A stretch of 64,000 bases of DNA, from contig MKJX01000228.1 in the NCBI GenBank assembly GCA_001942415.1, positions 1 to 64,000 on the forward strand. Direction: 5' to 3'. This document shows positions 26,903-36,246 of the stretch, one piece after another; the stretch's first letter is position 1; each line of letters opens with the position of its first letter. This DNA is from Pseudonocardia sp. CNS-139 (GTDB lineage: Bacteria > Actinomycetota > Actinomycetes > Mycobacteriales > Pseudonocardiaceae). The position numbers were made by a program, and so were the translations under genes. The notes beneath the pieces were generated by a model that was given only the letters and a program-made list of their open reading frames with translations, searched no databases and was not told the DNA's origin.

Positions 26903-27535
26903 GTGATCAAAACTACGCTGCGTGGCGCAGTTCTCGTGTTCCTGTCCGTCGCACTGATCCTCGGCCTCGCCGGCCCGGCGTCCGCCGCTCCTCCCGCCAT
27001 CCCGTCGGAGGCCACCGCCCGCTCCCAGCTCGCCGCCCTCACCGTGCGGGCGCCGGGCTCGATGTCCGGCTACTCGCGCGACCGCTTCCCGCACTGGCGT
27101 TCGCAGCCCGGCGGCTGCGACACGCGCGACCGCGTGCTGGAGCGCGACGGCACCCAGATCCAGTACGGCTCCGGCTGCAACGTGGTCGGCGGCCGCTGGG
27201 TCTCGCCGTACGACGGCGGCGTCTGGACCGACCCGGCCGACGTCGACATCGACCACATCGTCCCGCTCGCCGAGGCGTGGCGCTCCGGCGCGGCGTCCTG
27301 GACGGACTCCCGGCGCGGCGACTTCGCCAACGACATGTCCGGCCCGCAGCTGATCGCGGTGACCGACAACGTCAACCAGTCGAAGGGCGACCAGCCGCCG
27401 CACGAGTGGCAGCCGCCGCTGACCGGGTACTGGTGCACGTACGCGCGCATGTGGATCGGCACGAAGTCCCGCTGGGGGCTGTCTATCGTCGCCGCCGAGC
27501 GGACCACGCTCACCCAGATGCTCGACCGCTGCTGA
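26903..27535 (+). CDS. Secreted HNH-type endonuclease (DUF1524/GmrSD-like)
   Basis: 210 aa. Signal peptide at residues 1-29 (VIKTTLRGAVLVFLSVAL, cleavage after ASA). Mature protein has CDTRDRVLERD, SGCNVVGGRWVSPYDG, then the core DVDIDHIVPLAEAWRSGA with the metal-binding DHIVPL, followed by RRGDFANDMSGPQLIAVTDNVNQSKGD, the N-x-x-K/D helix of the ββα-metal fold. Actinobacteria encode many such exported HNH nucleases, thought to scavenge or degrade extracellular DNA. GTG 26903 start. Intact. Confidence 0.87.
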   Translation: MIKTTLRGAVLVFLSVALILGLAGPASAAPPAIPSEATARSQLAALTVRAPGSMSGYSRDRFPHWRSQPGGCDTRDRVLERDGTQIQYGSGCNVVGGRWVSPYDGGVWTDPADVDIDHIVPLAEAWRSGAASWTDSRRGDFANDMSGPQLIAVTDNVNQSKGDQPPHEWQPPLTGYWCTYARMWIGTKSRWGLSIVAAERTTLTQMLDRC

Positions 27536-27560
27536 CCGACCTGACGAGGTACCGACCGCC

Positions 27561-27814
27561 ATGCCCTACCAGCACAGCTCCCCCGTGACCCCGCCGCCGC
27601 GGCGGAGTGTGGACCGACGAGGTCGCGTGGTGACCGGCCCGCTGGAGCTGCGCACCGACTGCTCCGACGACGGCGAGGTGCGGGTCCAGGTCCGGTACGA
27701 GGGCGCGACGAGTGGTACGCGGTGCGCGGCGGCACCGGCCGGCTGAAGGACCCGGCCGACGCCGAGGTGCTGCACACCGTGCTCGTCGGCGTGCTCCACC
27801 GGCCCACGGGCTGA
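27561..27814 (+). CDS. Small hypothetical protein
   Basis: About 84 aa with one base restored near 27709. MPYQHSSPVTPPPRRSV, then VTGPLELRTDCSDDGEVRVQVRYEG, DEWYAVRGGTGRL and VLHTVLVGVLHRPTG. The second half looks like a compact beta protein common next to secreted proteins in actinobacteria. Starts 25 nt after the nuclease stop, so probably co-transcribed. No domain recognised. Confidence 0.5.
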
Positions 27815-27897
27815 CCCCGCCGTACGCCGGGAGCGGTAGCCCGACGCACTCCCGGCGACGGACGTGGCGGGCGCGCCCGGTCTTCTACCGTGACCGG

Positions 27898-29062
27898 GTG
27901 CGTCCGCCGCAGCGTTCCGAGCGGTCCCCGGCCTGGTGGCTCGGGGTGCTCGTGCTGCCCGTGGTCGTCGGCGCGGTCACCGTGGCCGGCACGCTCGCCG
28001 CGCAGCCGCACGTCGCGCCGACCCGGCTGCTCGACCCGCTCGGGTTCGTCCTGCTGCTGGCCGGGCCGGCCGCGCTCGTCCTGCGGTATCTGCACCCGCC
28101 CGCCGTCTACGCGGGACGGCCGCCCTGCTCGTCACCTACCTGGCGTTCGGCTACCCGTTCGGGCCCGCGCCGCTGGCCGCCGTCATCGCGCTGTGGACGG
28201 CCGTGCGTCCGGGCACCGCGCGCCCGCGTACGTGACCACGGCGTTCGCGTTCCCGGCGATCGTGCTCGCGCACGTGTTGCAGCACCCGGAGCTGGGCTTC
28301 CCGCTGACGGGGGCGTCCGGGTGGCTGGCGTGGGTCGCCGCGTTCGTCGCCGCCGCGGAGCTGTGGCGGGCCCGCCGCGAACGCATCGCGCAGGCCCGCG
28401 CCGCAGCCGCCGAGGCCGAACGCCGGCGCGGCAGCGAGGAACGGCTGCGGATGGCCCGCGACCTGCACGACGCGCTCGGGCACCACATCTCGCTGATCAA
28501 CGTGCAGTCCGGGGTGGCGCTCTACCTGATGGACGACGACCCGGAGCAGGCACGCTCGGCGCTGGCGGCGATCAAGCGGTCCAGCCGCGACCTGCTGCAG
28601 GAGATGCGCGCGACGCTCGGCGTGCTGCGCGGGGTGGACGAGCAGCCGCCGCAGCACCCGGCGGCAGGGCTCGGCCGCATGCCGGAGCTGGTCGAGGCCA
28701 CCCGCGCGGCCGGGCTGCCCGTCACCGTGCAGGTGAACGGCGAGCCGCGCGCGCTTCCACCGAGCGTCGACGCGGCCGCGTACCGGATCATCCAGGAGGC
28801 GCTGACCAACGCACGCACGCACGCGGGCCCGGCCAGCGCGTCGGTGCACCTCACCTACACCGAGGACGGACTGCTGATGCGGATCGACGACGACGGCGCC
28901 GGGCCCGGCGCGCCGGGCACCGACGGCCACTCCGGCGGCAACGGCCTGCCCGGGATGCGCGAGCGGGCCGCCGCGCTGGGCGGGACGCTCGCCGCGGGGG
29001 CGCGGCCGGGCGGCGGGTTCCGCGTCGACGCGCACCTGCTCACGACCGGGGAGGCCCGGTGA
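27898..29062 (+). CDS. NarL-type sensor histidine kinase (HisKA_3)
   Basis: About 388 aa with two bases restored (near 28115 and 28215). Four to five transmembrane segments in residues 10-150 (WWLGVLVLPVVVGAVTVAG; LGFVLLLAGPAALVLRY; LLVTYLAFGYPFG; WLAWVAAFVAAAE). The dimerisation/phosphoacceptor motif is RMARDLHDALGHHISLINVQ, with His in LHDALGHH. The ATPase domain shows AYRIIQEALTNARTHAG (N box), LLMRIDDDGAG and GNGLPGMRERAAALGG. No extracytoplasmic sensor loop, so the signal is probably in the membrane. The stop overlaps the regulator start by 4 nt. Confidence 0.88.
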
Positions 29063-29736
29063 TCGGGGTGCTGCTGGCCGACGACCAGGCGCTCGTGCGG
29101 GCCGGGTTCCGCGCGCTGCTGCGCGCCCAGCCGGACATCGACGTGGTCGGCGAGGCCGAGGACGGCATCGAGGCCCTGAAGGTGGCCCGCGACGTGCGCC
29201 CGGACGTCGTGCTGATGGACATCCGCATGCCGGGCCGCAACGGCCTCGACGCCACCCGCGACATCGTCGCCGACCCGCGGCTGACCGGCGTGCGCGTGAT
29301 CGTGCTGACGACGTTCGCCGAGGACGCGTACGTCTTCGACGCCATCCGCAACGGGGCCAGCGGGTTCCTGGTGAAGGACATCGAGCCCGTCGAGCTCGTG
29401 CACGCGATCCGGGTGGTGCACCGCGGCGACGCGCTGCTCTCCCCCGTCGTCACCCGGCGGCTGATCGAGGAGTTCGCCGCCCGCGCGAAGCCGCCGCAGC
29501 CGGCCCGGCAGGTCACGGCGCTGCTCCAGCAGCTCACCGAACGCGAGCGTGAGGTCGTCGCGCTGGTGGCCGCCGGGCTGTCCAACGACGAGATCGCCGA
29601 GCGGCTCGTCGTCAGCCCGGCGACGGCGAAGACGCACGTCAGCCGGGCCATGATCAAGCTCGGCGCGCGGGACCGGGCCCAGGTAGTGGTTCTTGCCTAT
29701 GAGAGTGGACTGGTTCGACCAGGCTGGACCGGATAA
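29059..29736 (+). CDS. NarL/LuxR-family response regulator
   Basis: 225 aa. Receiver domain: VLLADDQALVRAGFRALL, phosphoacceptor Asp in DVVLMDIRMPG, Thr in VIVLTTF, Lys in GFLVKD. Output domain: LTEREREVVALVAAGLSNDEIAERLVVSPATAKTHVSR (LuxR HTH, positions about 160-200). It starts at GTG 29059 within the kinase stop codon. The adjacent MHS transporter gene starts 26 nt downstream and is a possible target. Confidence 0.93.
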   Translation: MIGVLLADDQALVRAGFRALLRAQPDIDVVGEAEDGIEALKVARDVRPDVVLMDIRMPGRNGLDATRDIVADPRLTGVRVIVLTTFAEDAYVFDAIRNGASGFLVKDIEPVELVHAIRVVHRGDALLSPVVTRRLIEEFAARAKPPQPARQVTALLQQLTEREREVVALVAAGLSNDEIAERLVVSPATAKTHVSRAMIKLGARDRAQVVVLAYESGLVRPGWTG

Positions 29737-29762
29737 CCCGCGGCGGCGCCCATCATTCGGGC

Positions 29763-31069
29763 GTGACAGCTCAGGGAGGGGCGGTCGCCGCCGCGGAAGC
29801 GGGCTCGCGACCGGAACAGCTCAGGCGCGTGGCGATCGCCAGCGCCGTCGGCACGACGATCGAGTGGTACGACTTCTTCCTCTACTCCACGGCCACGGCC
29901 CTGGTCTTCGGCTCGCAGTTCTTCTCGCCGCTGAGCCCGGCCTCCGGCACCCTCGCGGCGTTCGCGACGCTCGGCGTCGGCTTCCTGGCCCGGCCGGTCG
30001 GCGGCATCCTCTGGGGCCACTTCGGCGACCGCGTCGGCCGCAAGGCGATGCTCGTGTCGTCCCTGCTGCTGATGGGCGTCGCGACGGTCGGGGTCGGGCT
30101 GCTGCCCACGTTCGCCCAGATCGGGGTGTTCGCGCCGATCCTGCTGCTGGTGATGCGGCTGCTGCAGGGCCTCAGCGCGGGCGGCGAGTGGGGCGGCGCG
30201 GCGCTCATGGCCGTCGAGCACGCGCCCGAGGGCCGGCGCGGGCGCTACGGCGCGTACTCCCAGATCGGCGTGCGGCCGGACTGATCCTCGCGCAGCTGAT
30301 GTTCGTGGTGGTCGGGGCCGTGGTGGGCAGCGAGCAGTTCCTGGCCTGGGGATGGCGGCTGCCGTTCCTGTTCAGCATCGTGCTCGTCGCGGTCGGGCTG
30401 TTCATCCGGCTCCGCGTGGAGGAGAGCCCCGTCTTCCGGGCGCTGGAGAGCCGGCAGGCGCGGGCCCGCATGCCCATGCTCGACGTACTGCGCGAGCGGC
30501 CGCGCCAGCTGCTCACGGCCACGGCGAGCTTCGTCGCGAACACCGCGATCGGCTACGTCTTCCTCGCCTACCTGCTCTCCTACGGGACGTCGGTGCTGGG
30601 GGTCGACCGCACCACGATGCTCGTGGTGGTGATCGCCGGCAGCGTGTCGCTGCTGGTCAGCATCCTGATCTCGGCGCGATGGTCGGACCGGGCCGGCCGC
30701 CGCCCGGCTCCTACCTCTACGGCTCGGTGCTGCTCGTCGTGTGGCCGGTGCCGTTCTTCCTGCTGGTCGACACCGCGTCGCCGGCGCTCATGATCGCGCG
30801 GTGGTCGGGCTGACGATCGGGCTCGGCGTGACGTACGGGCCGCAGCCGGCGCTGTTCTCGGAGCTGTTCGAGCCGCGCTACCGCTACTCCGGGGCGTCGT
30901 TCTCCTACGCCATGGGTGCCGTGCTCGGCGGCGGCTTCGCGCCGCTGGTGGCCACGGCCCTCTACACGCCACCGGCACGTCGCTGTGGACCTCGCTCTAC
31001 ATGGTGCTGATGGCGCTGGTCAGCCTCGTGGCGGTGCTGGCGATCCCGGAGACCTGGCGCCGCCCCTAG
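29763..31069 (+). CDS. MHS-family MFS transporter, first tandem copy
   Basis: About 436 aa after restoring four single bases (near 30270, 30703, 30805, 30970). Twelve hydrophobic segments. SAVGTTIEWYDFFLYSTA, GGILWGHFGDRVGRKAML (loop 2-3 MFS motif), LQGLSAGGEWGGAALM and RLRVEESPVFRAL identify the metabolite:H+ symporter (ShiA/KgtP/ProP) group. Substrates in the group are carboxylates, shikimate or betaines. Long identical DNA stretches are shared with the copy at 31494-32784, so this is a tandem duplication. GTG 29763 start. The stop overlaps the stop of the converging cupin gene. Confidence 0.87.
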
Positions 31070-31407
31070 AGATCCACGGGCCGCACGGACGACTCCACGA
31101 GCACGGCGACCATGCCCGTGTCCGTGCCCGACTCGTGCGCCTCGCCCGGCGCCCACAGCGCGGCGACACCGGGAGCGACCGGGTGCCGCACCCCGTCCCC
31201 GCCCGCGGCCCAGCCGGCCCCGGCCACCACGGCGAACGTCTGCCAGCCGGTGGCCGGGTGCCGGCCGATCCCGCCGCCCGGTGCGAGCCGTGCGACGTGC
31301 ACGCTCGTGCGGCCGGACGCGGCCGCGAACACGGCGAGCGGACCGATCTCGACGCCGGTGCTGCCGAAACGGGTGACGGCATCCGCCGGAAGCGTGATGA
31401 TCTCCAC
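31066..31407 (-). CDS. Small cupin-domain protein
   Basis: 113 aa from GTG 31407. A single beta-barrel: VHVARLAPGGGIGRHPATGWQTF (first cupin motif, with one His), VVAGAGWAAGGDGVRH, then PGVAALWAPGEAHESGTDTG (second motif, with His). The metal-binding Glu/His set is partial. Sits antisense between the duplicated transporters and overlaps the stop of the first. May act on, or sense, the transported compound. Confidence 0.75.
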   Translation of the reverse strand: MEIITLPADAVTRFGSTGVEIGPLAVFAAASGRTSVHVARLAPGGGIGRHPATGWQTFAVVAGAGWAAGGDGVRHPVAPGVAALWAPGEAHESGTDTGMVAVLVESSVRPVDL

Positions 31408-31493
31408 GGCCCCGATGATCCCCGGTTGGACCGGTTGACGTAGCCGCGCGGCCACCGCATTGTGGGCCGACCAGCGCATCGGGGGGTGGCCGC

Positions 31494-32784
31494 ATGGGTG
31501 CGGATCAGGCGGTGGCGGCGGGTCCCGGCCCGACCAGCTCAGGCGCGGGCGCTCGCGAGCGCCGTCGGCACCACGATCGAGTGGTACGACTACTTCATCT
31601 ACTCCACGGCGGCCGCGCTCGTCTTCGGCCCCCAGTTCTTCTCGTCGCTCCCGCCCTCGTGGGGCACCCTCGCCTCGTTCGCGACGCTCGGCGTCGGCTT
31701 CGTCGCGCGGCCGGTCGGCGGGATCCTGTGGGGCCACTTCGGCGACCGCGTCGGGCGCAAGGCGATGCTCGTCGCTTCGCTGCTGCTGATGGGCGTCGCG
31801 ACGGTCGGGGTCGGGCTGCTGCCGACCTACGGGCAGATCGGCATCGCCGCGCCGCTCCTGCTGGTCGTGCTGCGACTGTTGCAGGGCCTCAGCGCGGGCG
31901 GCGAGTGGGGCGGCGCGGCGCTCATGGCCGTCGAGCACGCGCCCGCGGGGCAGCGCGGCCGCTACGGCTCCTACGCGCAGATCGGCGTGCCGGCCGGGCT
32001 GATCCTCGCGCAGGTGGTGTTCGCGCTGGTCGGGCTCGTGGGCGAGGAGCAGTTCGCCGCGTGGGGCTGGCGGCTGCCGTTCCTGTTCAGCATCGTGCTC
32101 GTCGGGGTCGGGCTGTTCATCCGGCTCCGCGTGGAGGAGAGCCCGGTCTTCCGGGCACTGCGTCACGACCGGGCCCGGCTGCCGATGGTCGACGTCTTCC
32201 GCGAGCGGCCGCGCGAGGTTGTGACGGCGTCGCTCAGCTTCGTCGCCAACAACGCGATCGGCTACGTCTTCCTCGCCTACCTGCTCTCCTACGGGACGTC
32301 GGTGCTGGGGGTCGACCGCACCACGATGCTCGTGGTGGTGATCGTCGGCAGCGTGTCGTGGCTGGTCAGCATCATGCTGTCGGCGCAGTGGTCGGACCTC
32401 GTCGGGCGCCGCCCGGTCTACCTGTACGGCTCGGTGCTGCTGGTGGTCTGGCCGGTGCCGTTCTTCCTGCTCGTCGACACCCGCTCCACCGCACTCATGA
32501 TCGTCGCCGTGGTCGTGCTGACGGTCGCACTCGGGGCGACGTACGGGCCGCAGTCCGCGCTCTTCGCGGAGATGTTCGAGCCGCGCTACCGCTACAGCGG
32601 GGCCTCGTTCTCCTACGCCGCCGGTGCGGTGCTCGGCGGCGGGTTCGCGCCGCTCGTCGCGACGGCGTTGCAGACCTCCACCGGCACCTCGCTGGCCGTG
32701 TCCGGCTACATGGTGCTGACGGCGCTGGTCAGCCTGGGCGCGGTGCTCGCGGTCCGGGAGACCTGGCGGCCCCAAGGCACCTGA
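31494..32784 (+). CDS. MHS-family MFS transporter, second tandem copy
   Basis: About 430 aa with two bases restored near 31530-31550. From ALASAVGTTIEWYDYFIYS to the end the frame is clean. The same MHS motifs as the first copy (GHFGDRVGRKAML, LSAGGEWGGAALMAVEH, LRVEESPVFRALR). It differs by an RHDRARLPMV loop and by IMLSAQWSDLVGRRPV. Blocks such as the codons for YLLSYGTSVLGVDRTTMLV are identical at DNA level in both, pointing to recent duplication or gene conversion. Likely start ATG 31494. Confidence 0.87.
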
Positions 32785-32848
32785 CGAGGCCGGCTCACCC
32801 GTCCGGCGGACGTCCGTTTCGGCGGGCCGGGCCGGTCCATCCCGTGCC

Positions 32849-33184
32849 ATGGGGCTGACGATCGACGAACCCGCCCGGCTGGAGGGCACCGACGTGCGCG
32901 GTGCGGACGGCACCAAGCTCGGCAACGTCGAGGCGGTGTACTACGACAACGAGACCGACCTCGCCGAGTGGGTCTCGGTGCGCAGCGGCGTCTTCGGGTC
33001 GCGGATGTCGATCGTGCCGCTGCGCACGGCCGAGTACGACGGGCGCGAGCTGCGCGTCCCGTACGACCGGGCGAAGCTGCGGGCCGCCCCGGGCCACGAC
33101 GTCCCCGGCGAGCTGTCGCCGGGCGACGAGGAGGCGCTGATCCGCCACTACGGCATCGCCGACGAGGTGGACCGGCCGAGATAG
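32849..33184 (+). CDS. PRC-barrel domain protein
   Basis: 111 aa. LEGTDVRGADGTKLGNVEAVYYDNETD, WVSVRSGVFGSRMSIVPL and ELRVPYDRAKLRAAPG form a PRC-barrel like that at the N-terminus of many actinobacterial stress proteins. C-terminal LSPGDEEALIRHYG is a common appended motif. Function unknown, often stress-linked. ATG 32849. Its last 37 nt overlap the 3' end of the converging GNAT gene. Confidence 0.85.
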   Translation: MGLTIDEPARLEGTDVRGADGTKLGNVEAVYYDNETDLAEWVSVRSGVFGSRMSIVPLRTAEYDGRELRVPYDRAKLRAAPGHDVPGELSPGDEEALIRHYGIADEVDRPR

Positions 33185-33764
33185 CGCACACCGGCCGCGC
33201 CGGGGACCGGGATCTCGGTGAACCCGAGCCGGTCGTAGAACGCCCGGGCCCGCACGTTCGCGGGCGCACCCCGAGGTGGACGCGCGGCACCCCGGCCCGG
33301 TCGAGCGCGGTGAGGAACTCCGTCATGAGCCGCCGGCCGTGGCCGGCGCCCTGGAAGGGCGGGAGCAGGTCGATGTGCAGATGGGCGGGGTGGTCGGCCA
33401 CCTCGGGCACGAGCATGCGCTCCGGATGGTGCAGCAGCGCGGTCATGCTGTCGGCGGGCGTGGTGGCCGGGTCGCTCGGGAGCGGGTACCGGTCCGCGAC
33501 GGCCGGCAGCCACTCCCGGCGGAACCGCTCGACGAACGCCGCGGTGTCCGCGGTGCCCAGCACGTACCCGACCGCGGTGCCGGCCTCGTCGAGGACGAAG
33601 GCCAGCTCGGGCTCCAGCTCGACGTAGGGCAGCGCGAAGATGTCGGCCAGCAGGTGCGGGTCGGGGTAGGTCGCGCTCGCGTCCTCGCCGGCGTCCCCGG
33701 TGCGGATGCAGACCTCGGCGACGGCGGCGCGGTCGGACGGGCGGTAGCGGCGGACGGCGGGCAT
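33148..33764 (-). CDS. GNAT-family N-acetyltransferase
   Basis: About 205 aa with one base restored near 33268. Begins MPAVRRYRPSDRAAVAEVC; central FVLDEAGTAVGYVLGT; acetyl-CoA loop LLPPFQGAGHGRRLMTEFL (Q/R-x-x-G-x-G/A); then VRARAFYDRLGFTEIPV. Architecture resembles hyaluronidase-associated (OGA-type) acetyltransferases of about 200 aa. Substrate unknown. Confidence 0.82.
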
Positions 33765-33786
33765 CCCACCATCATCGAGGTCCCGG

Positions 33787-35108
33787 TCACTCCGTGCCCT
33801 CGTCGCCCACGCCGGAGCGGGCGATGCCGGCGAGCACCGCGAGCGCGGGCGTCAGCACCTCCACCGGCGCGGCCAGCGCGAGCCGTACGGCGTTGGGCGC
33901 GTGCCCGGGCCCGACGGCGAACGCCGCGGCCGGGGTGACCGCGATGCCACGCCGCGCGGCGGCCGCCACGAACGTCTCGGCCCGCCACGGCGGCGGCAGC
34001 TCCCACCAGCAGTGGTACGAGCCCGGGTCGGCGCGCACGGCGAAGCCGGCGAGCAGGTCGGCCACCAGCTCCTGCCGGGCGGCTGCGGCCGCGCGTTTCC
34101 CCGTCTCCAGCTCGGCGACGATCCCGCCGGCCATCAGCCGGGTCGCCGCCTCCAGCGCGAACCCCTGCGGCGCCCAGCCGCCGGAGCGGGCCGCGGCGGC
34201 GATCGTGTCCCGGCGGGCCGGCGGGGGCACGGCGAACCCGAGCGTCAGCCCCGGCGCGACCCGCTTGGACAGGCTGTCGACCAGCACCGTCCGCTCCGGC
34301 GCGAGGCTCGCGAGCGGCGTGGGCCCGGGCCGCAGGAACGCGTAGATCGTGTCCTCGACGACCGGCAGGTCCAGCTCGGTGAGCACCGCGGCGAGGTCGG
34401 CCCGGCGACGGTCGGACATCGTCACGCCGAGCGGGTTGTGCAGCGTCGGCTGGACGTAGACCGCGTCCAGGCGGCCCGCGGCCCGGACGGCGTCGGGCAG
34501 CAGGCCGTCGGCGTCCATCGCGAGCGGGACCAGCTCGATCCCGAGCCGCACCGCGATCGCCCGCACCACCGGGTACGTCAGCGCCTCGACGCCCAGCCGC
34601 CCGCCGATCGGCACGAGCGCCCCGAGAGTGGCCGCGATGGCCTGCCGGCCGCTGCCGGTGAACAGCAGGGTGTCCCGGTCGGGCGTCCAGCCGTCCCGGG
34701 CGAGCACGGCGGCGGCCGCCGTCCGGGCCTGCGGGTGCCGGTGGTGCTGCCCGGACGGAGTGCGGTGGACAGCGCGTCGGGGCGCAGCAGCCCGTCGAGC
34801 AGGGGCGCGACCAGCTCCTCCTGGCCGGGCAGCAGCGGGAAGTTCTGCTCCATGTCCACCCGGCCCGGGCCCACCGGATCGCCGACGGCCGGGAGCGGGG
34901 GCACGGCCCGCACGAACGTGCCGCGTCCGACCTCGCCGGTCACCAGGCCGCGGCGGGTGAGCTCGGCGTAGACGCGGGCCGCGGTGGAGACGGCGACCCC
35001 GTGGTCGCGCGCGAACCGGCGCTGGGTGACCAGCCGGTCCCCGGGCCGCAGCCGGCCGCCCGCGATGTCGGCGGCGACGGTGTCGGCGAGCGCGCGATAG
35101 TCATCCAC
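33787..35108 (-). CDS. MocR-type GntR regulator with aminotransferase-like domain
   Basis: About 440 aa with one base restored near 34757. Residues 1-70 form a GntR winged HTH (LADTVAADIAGGRLRPGDRL, RRFARDHGVAVSTAARVYAEL, GRGTFVRA). Residues about 90-440 are a fold-type I PLP domain: GSGRQAIAATLGALV, QPTLHNPLGVTMSDRRR, VVEDTIYAFLRPG, and VLVDSLSKRVAPGLTLGF with the Schiff-base Lys in SLSK. Such regulators sense PLP or amino compounds and usually control a divergent gene; here that is the hydrolase at 35198. Start GTG 35108. TTCATTG-CCGT-CAATGAA lies just upstream. Confidence 0.88.
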
Positions 35109-35120
35109 GATTGCTCCGAG

Positions 35121-35138
35121 TTCATTGCCGTCAATGAA
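35121..35138. promoter_or_regulatory. Putative MocR/GntR operator
   Basis: TTCATTG-CCGT-CAATGAA is a perfect 7-4-7 inverted repeat in an unusually AT-rich 89-bp divergent promoter region, 12 nt upstream of the regulator start and about 60 nt upstream of the hydrolase. Confidence 0.6.
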
Positions 35139-35197
35139 TCCTCTTGAGTTGCCATTTTGCACCGCGCAGACTCGGTACGGCAACGAGAGGAACCCCG

Positions 35198-35986
35198 ATG
35201 CGGACCATCGCGCTCGACCGCGCCACCCTCGCCTACGACGACGCCGGGCCCGACACCGGCGTCCCGCTGCTGCTCGTGCACGGGCACCCGTTCGACCGCT
35301 CGATGTGGCGCCCCCAAGCTCGCCCGGTTCGCGCAGCACCGCCGGGTCGTGGCCCCCCGACCTGCGCGGCTACGGCGCGAGCCCGGGCACCGTGGACACC
35401 TGGGGCGCGTTCGCCGACGACCTCGCCGCCCTCATGGACGCCGTGCGCGTGCCGCGACCTGTCGTGGGGTGCTCTCGATGGGCGGGCAGATCGCGCTGGA
35501 CCTGTGGGCCCGCCACCCCGAGCGGGTCGCCGGGCTCCTGCTGGCGGACACGAGCGCCGAGGGCGAGACCGCCGAGTCGCACGCGGCCCGGCTGGCGCAG
35601 GCGGCGCGGCTCGTCGCCGAGGGCATGGACCCGTACGCCGTCGAGACGCTCTACCGGATGGTCGCGCCGGACGCCGACCGGCCGATCGCGCCCGGCACGT
35701 GCTCGCGATGATGCGGACGACCGACCCCACCGGCGCGGCCGCGGCCCAGCGGGCCCGCGCCGACCGGCCCGACCGCACCCGCGACCTGGCCGGCGTCCGG
35801 GTGCCGACGGTGGTGGTGGTCGGCAGCGAGGACGAGTTCGTCCCCGTCCTCGACGCGGCCGGGCTGGCCGACCGGATCCCCGGCGCGGAGCTCGTGGTCG
35901 TGGACGGCGCCGCGCACATGCCCAACCTGGAGCGTCCGGAGGCGTTCGACGCGGCGCTGGAACGGCTGCTGAGCCGCGTCGTGTGA
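35198..35986 (+). CDS. Alpha/beta hydrolase
   Basis: About 262 aa once four indels are corrected. Two are an extra C within C runs near 35314 and 35354; two are missing bases near 35465 and 35697. Motifs: LLLVHGHPFDRSMW (oxyanion HG), PDLRGYGAS, nucleophile elbow expected as LSMGG near 35475, then TVVVVGSEDEFVPV (acid) and VVVDGAAHMPNLERPEAF (catalytic His in GAAH). Group of haloperoxidase-like/esterase hydrolases. Divergent from the MocR-type regulator, probably its target. RBS AGAGGA before ATG 35198. Confidence 0.83.
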   Translation: MRTIALDRATLAYDDAGPDTGVPLLLVHGHPFDRSMWRPQARPVRAAPPGRGPPTCAATARARAPWTPGARSPTTSPPSWTPCACRDLSWGALDGRADRAGPVGPPPRAGRRAPAGGHERRGRDRRVARGPAGAGGAARRRGHGPVRRRDALPDGRAGRRPADRARHVLAMMRTTDPTGAAAAQRARADRPDRTRDLAGVRVPTVVVVGSEDEFVPVLDAAGLADRIPGAELVVVDGAAHMPNLERPEAFDAALERLLSRVV

Positions 35987-36099
35987 GTCGGCCGATGGGC
36001 GATGAGCGGGCCTGAGCCCAGCCCCCGCCCTCCCGAGGGGGGCGACCCCGGCTCCAGCCTATCGATCACACGGGCGGTGGCGGGGTGGTCGGCAGGATC

Positions 36100-36127
36100 T
36101 GTGGACAACCGTGCGCGATGTGGACAA
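36100..36127 (+). promoter_or_regulatory. Two perfect actinobacterial DnaA boxes
   Basis: TGTGGACAA occurs at 36100-36108 and 36119-36127, same orientation, 19 bp apart. This is the exact complement of TTGTCCACA, the consensus DnaA box of Streptomyces and relatives. They lie in the 260-bp gap (35987-36246) upstream of the UPF0718 permease. No dnaA, dnaN or further clustered boxes were seen, so this is not an origin. Confidence 0.55.
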
Positions 36128-36246
36128 CTCCATGCGTAGGGGCGCCCGGGGCGTCGTCGCTCCGGCATGGCCGGCCCGAGCACCCGGCGGGTGAGAGATC
36201 TGCCGTTCGGGCCCGGGCGCGGCGGGTGGATGGCAGCATCCGGTCC

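Noticed and set aside
31066-32925. Long minus-strand frame covering both the cupin and the second transporter
   Set aside because: Only its last 114 codons (the cupin) show real motifs; the rest is Arg/His/Gln-rich shadow of the MFS gene.
36100-36127. Chromosomal or plasmid replication origin
   Set aside because: Only two DnaA boxes, no AT-rich unwinding element and no dnaA/dnaN/parAB nearby.
36085-36246. Longer N-terminus for the UPF0718 permease from 36085
   Set aside because: Upstream codons are not membrane-like, overlap the DnaA boxes, and GTG 36247 precedes the first conserved helix.
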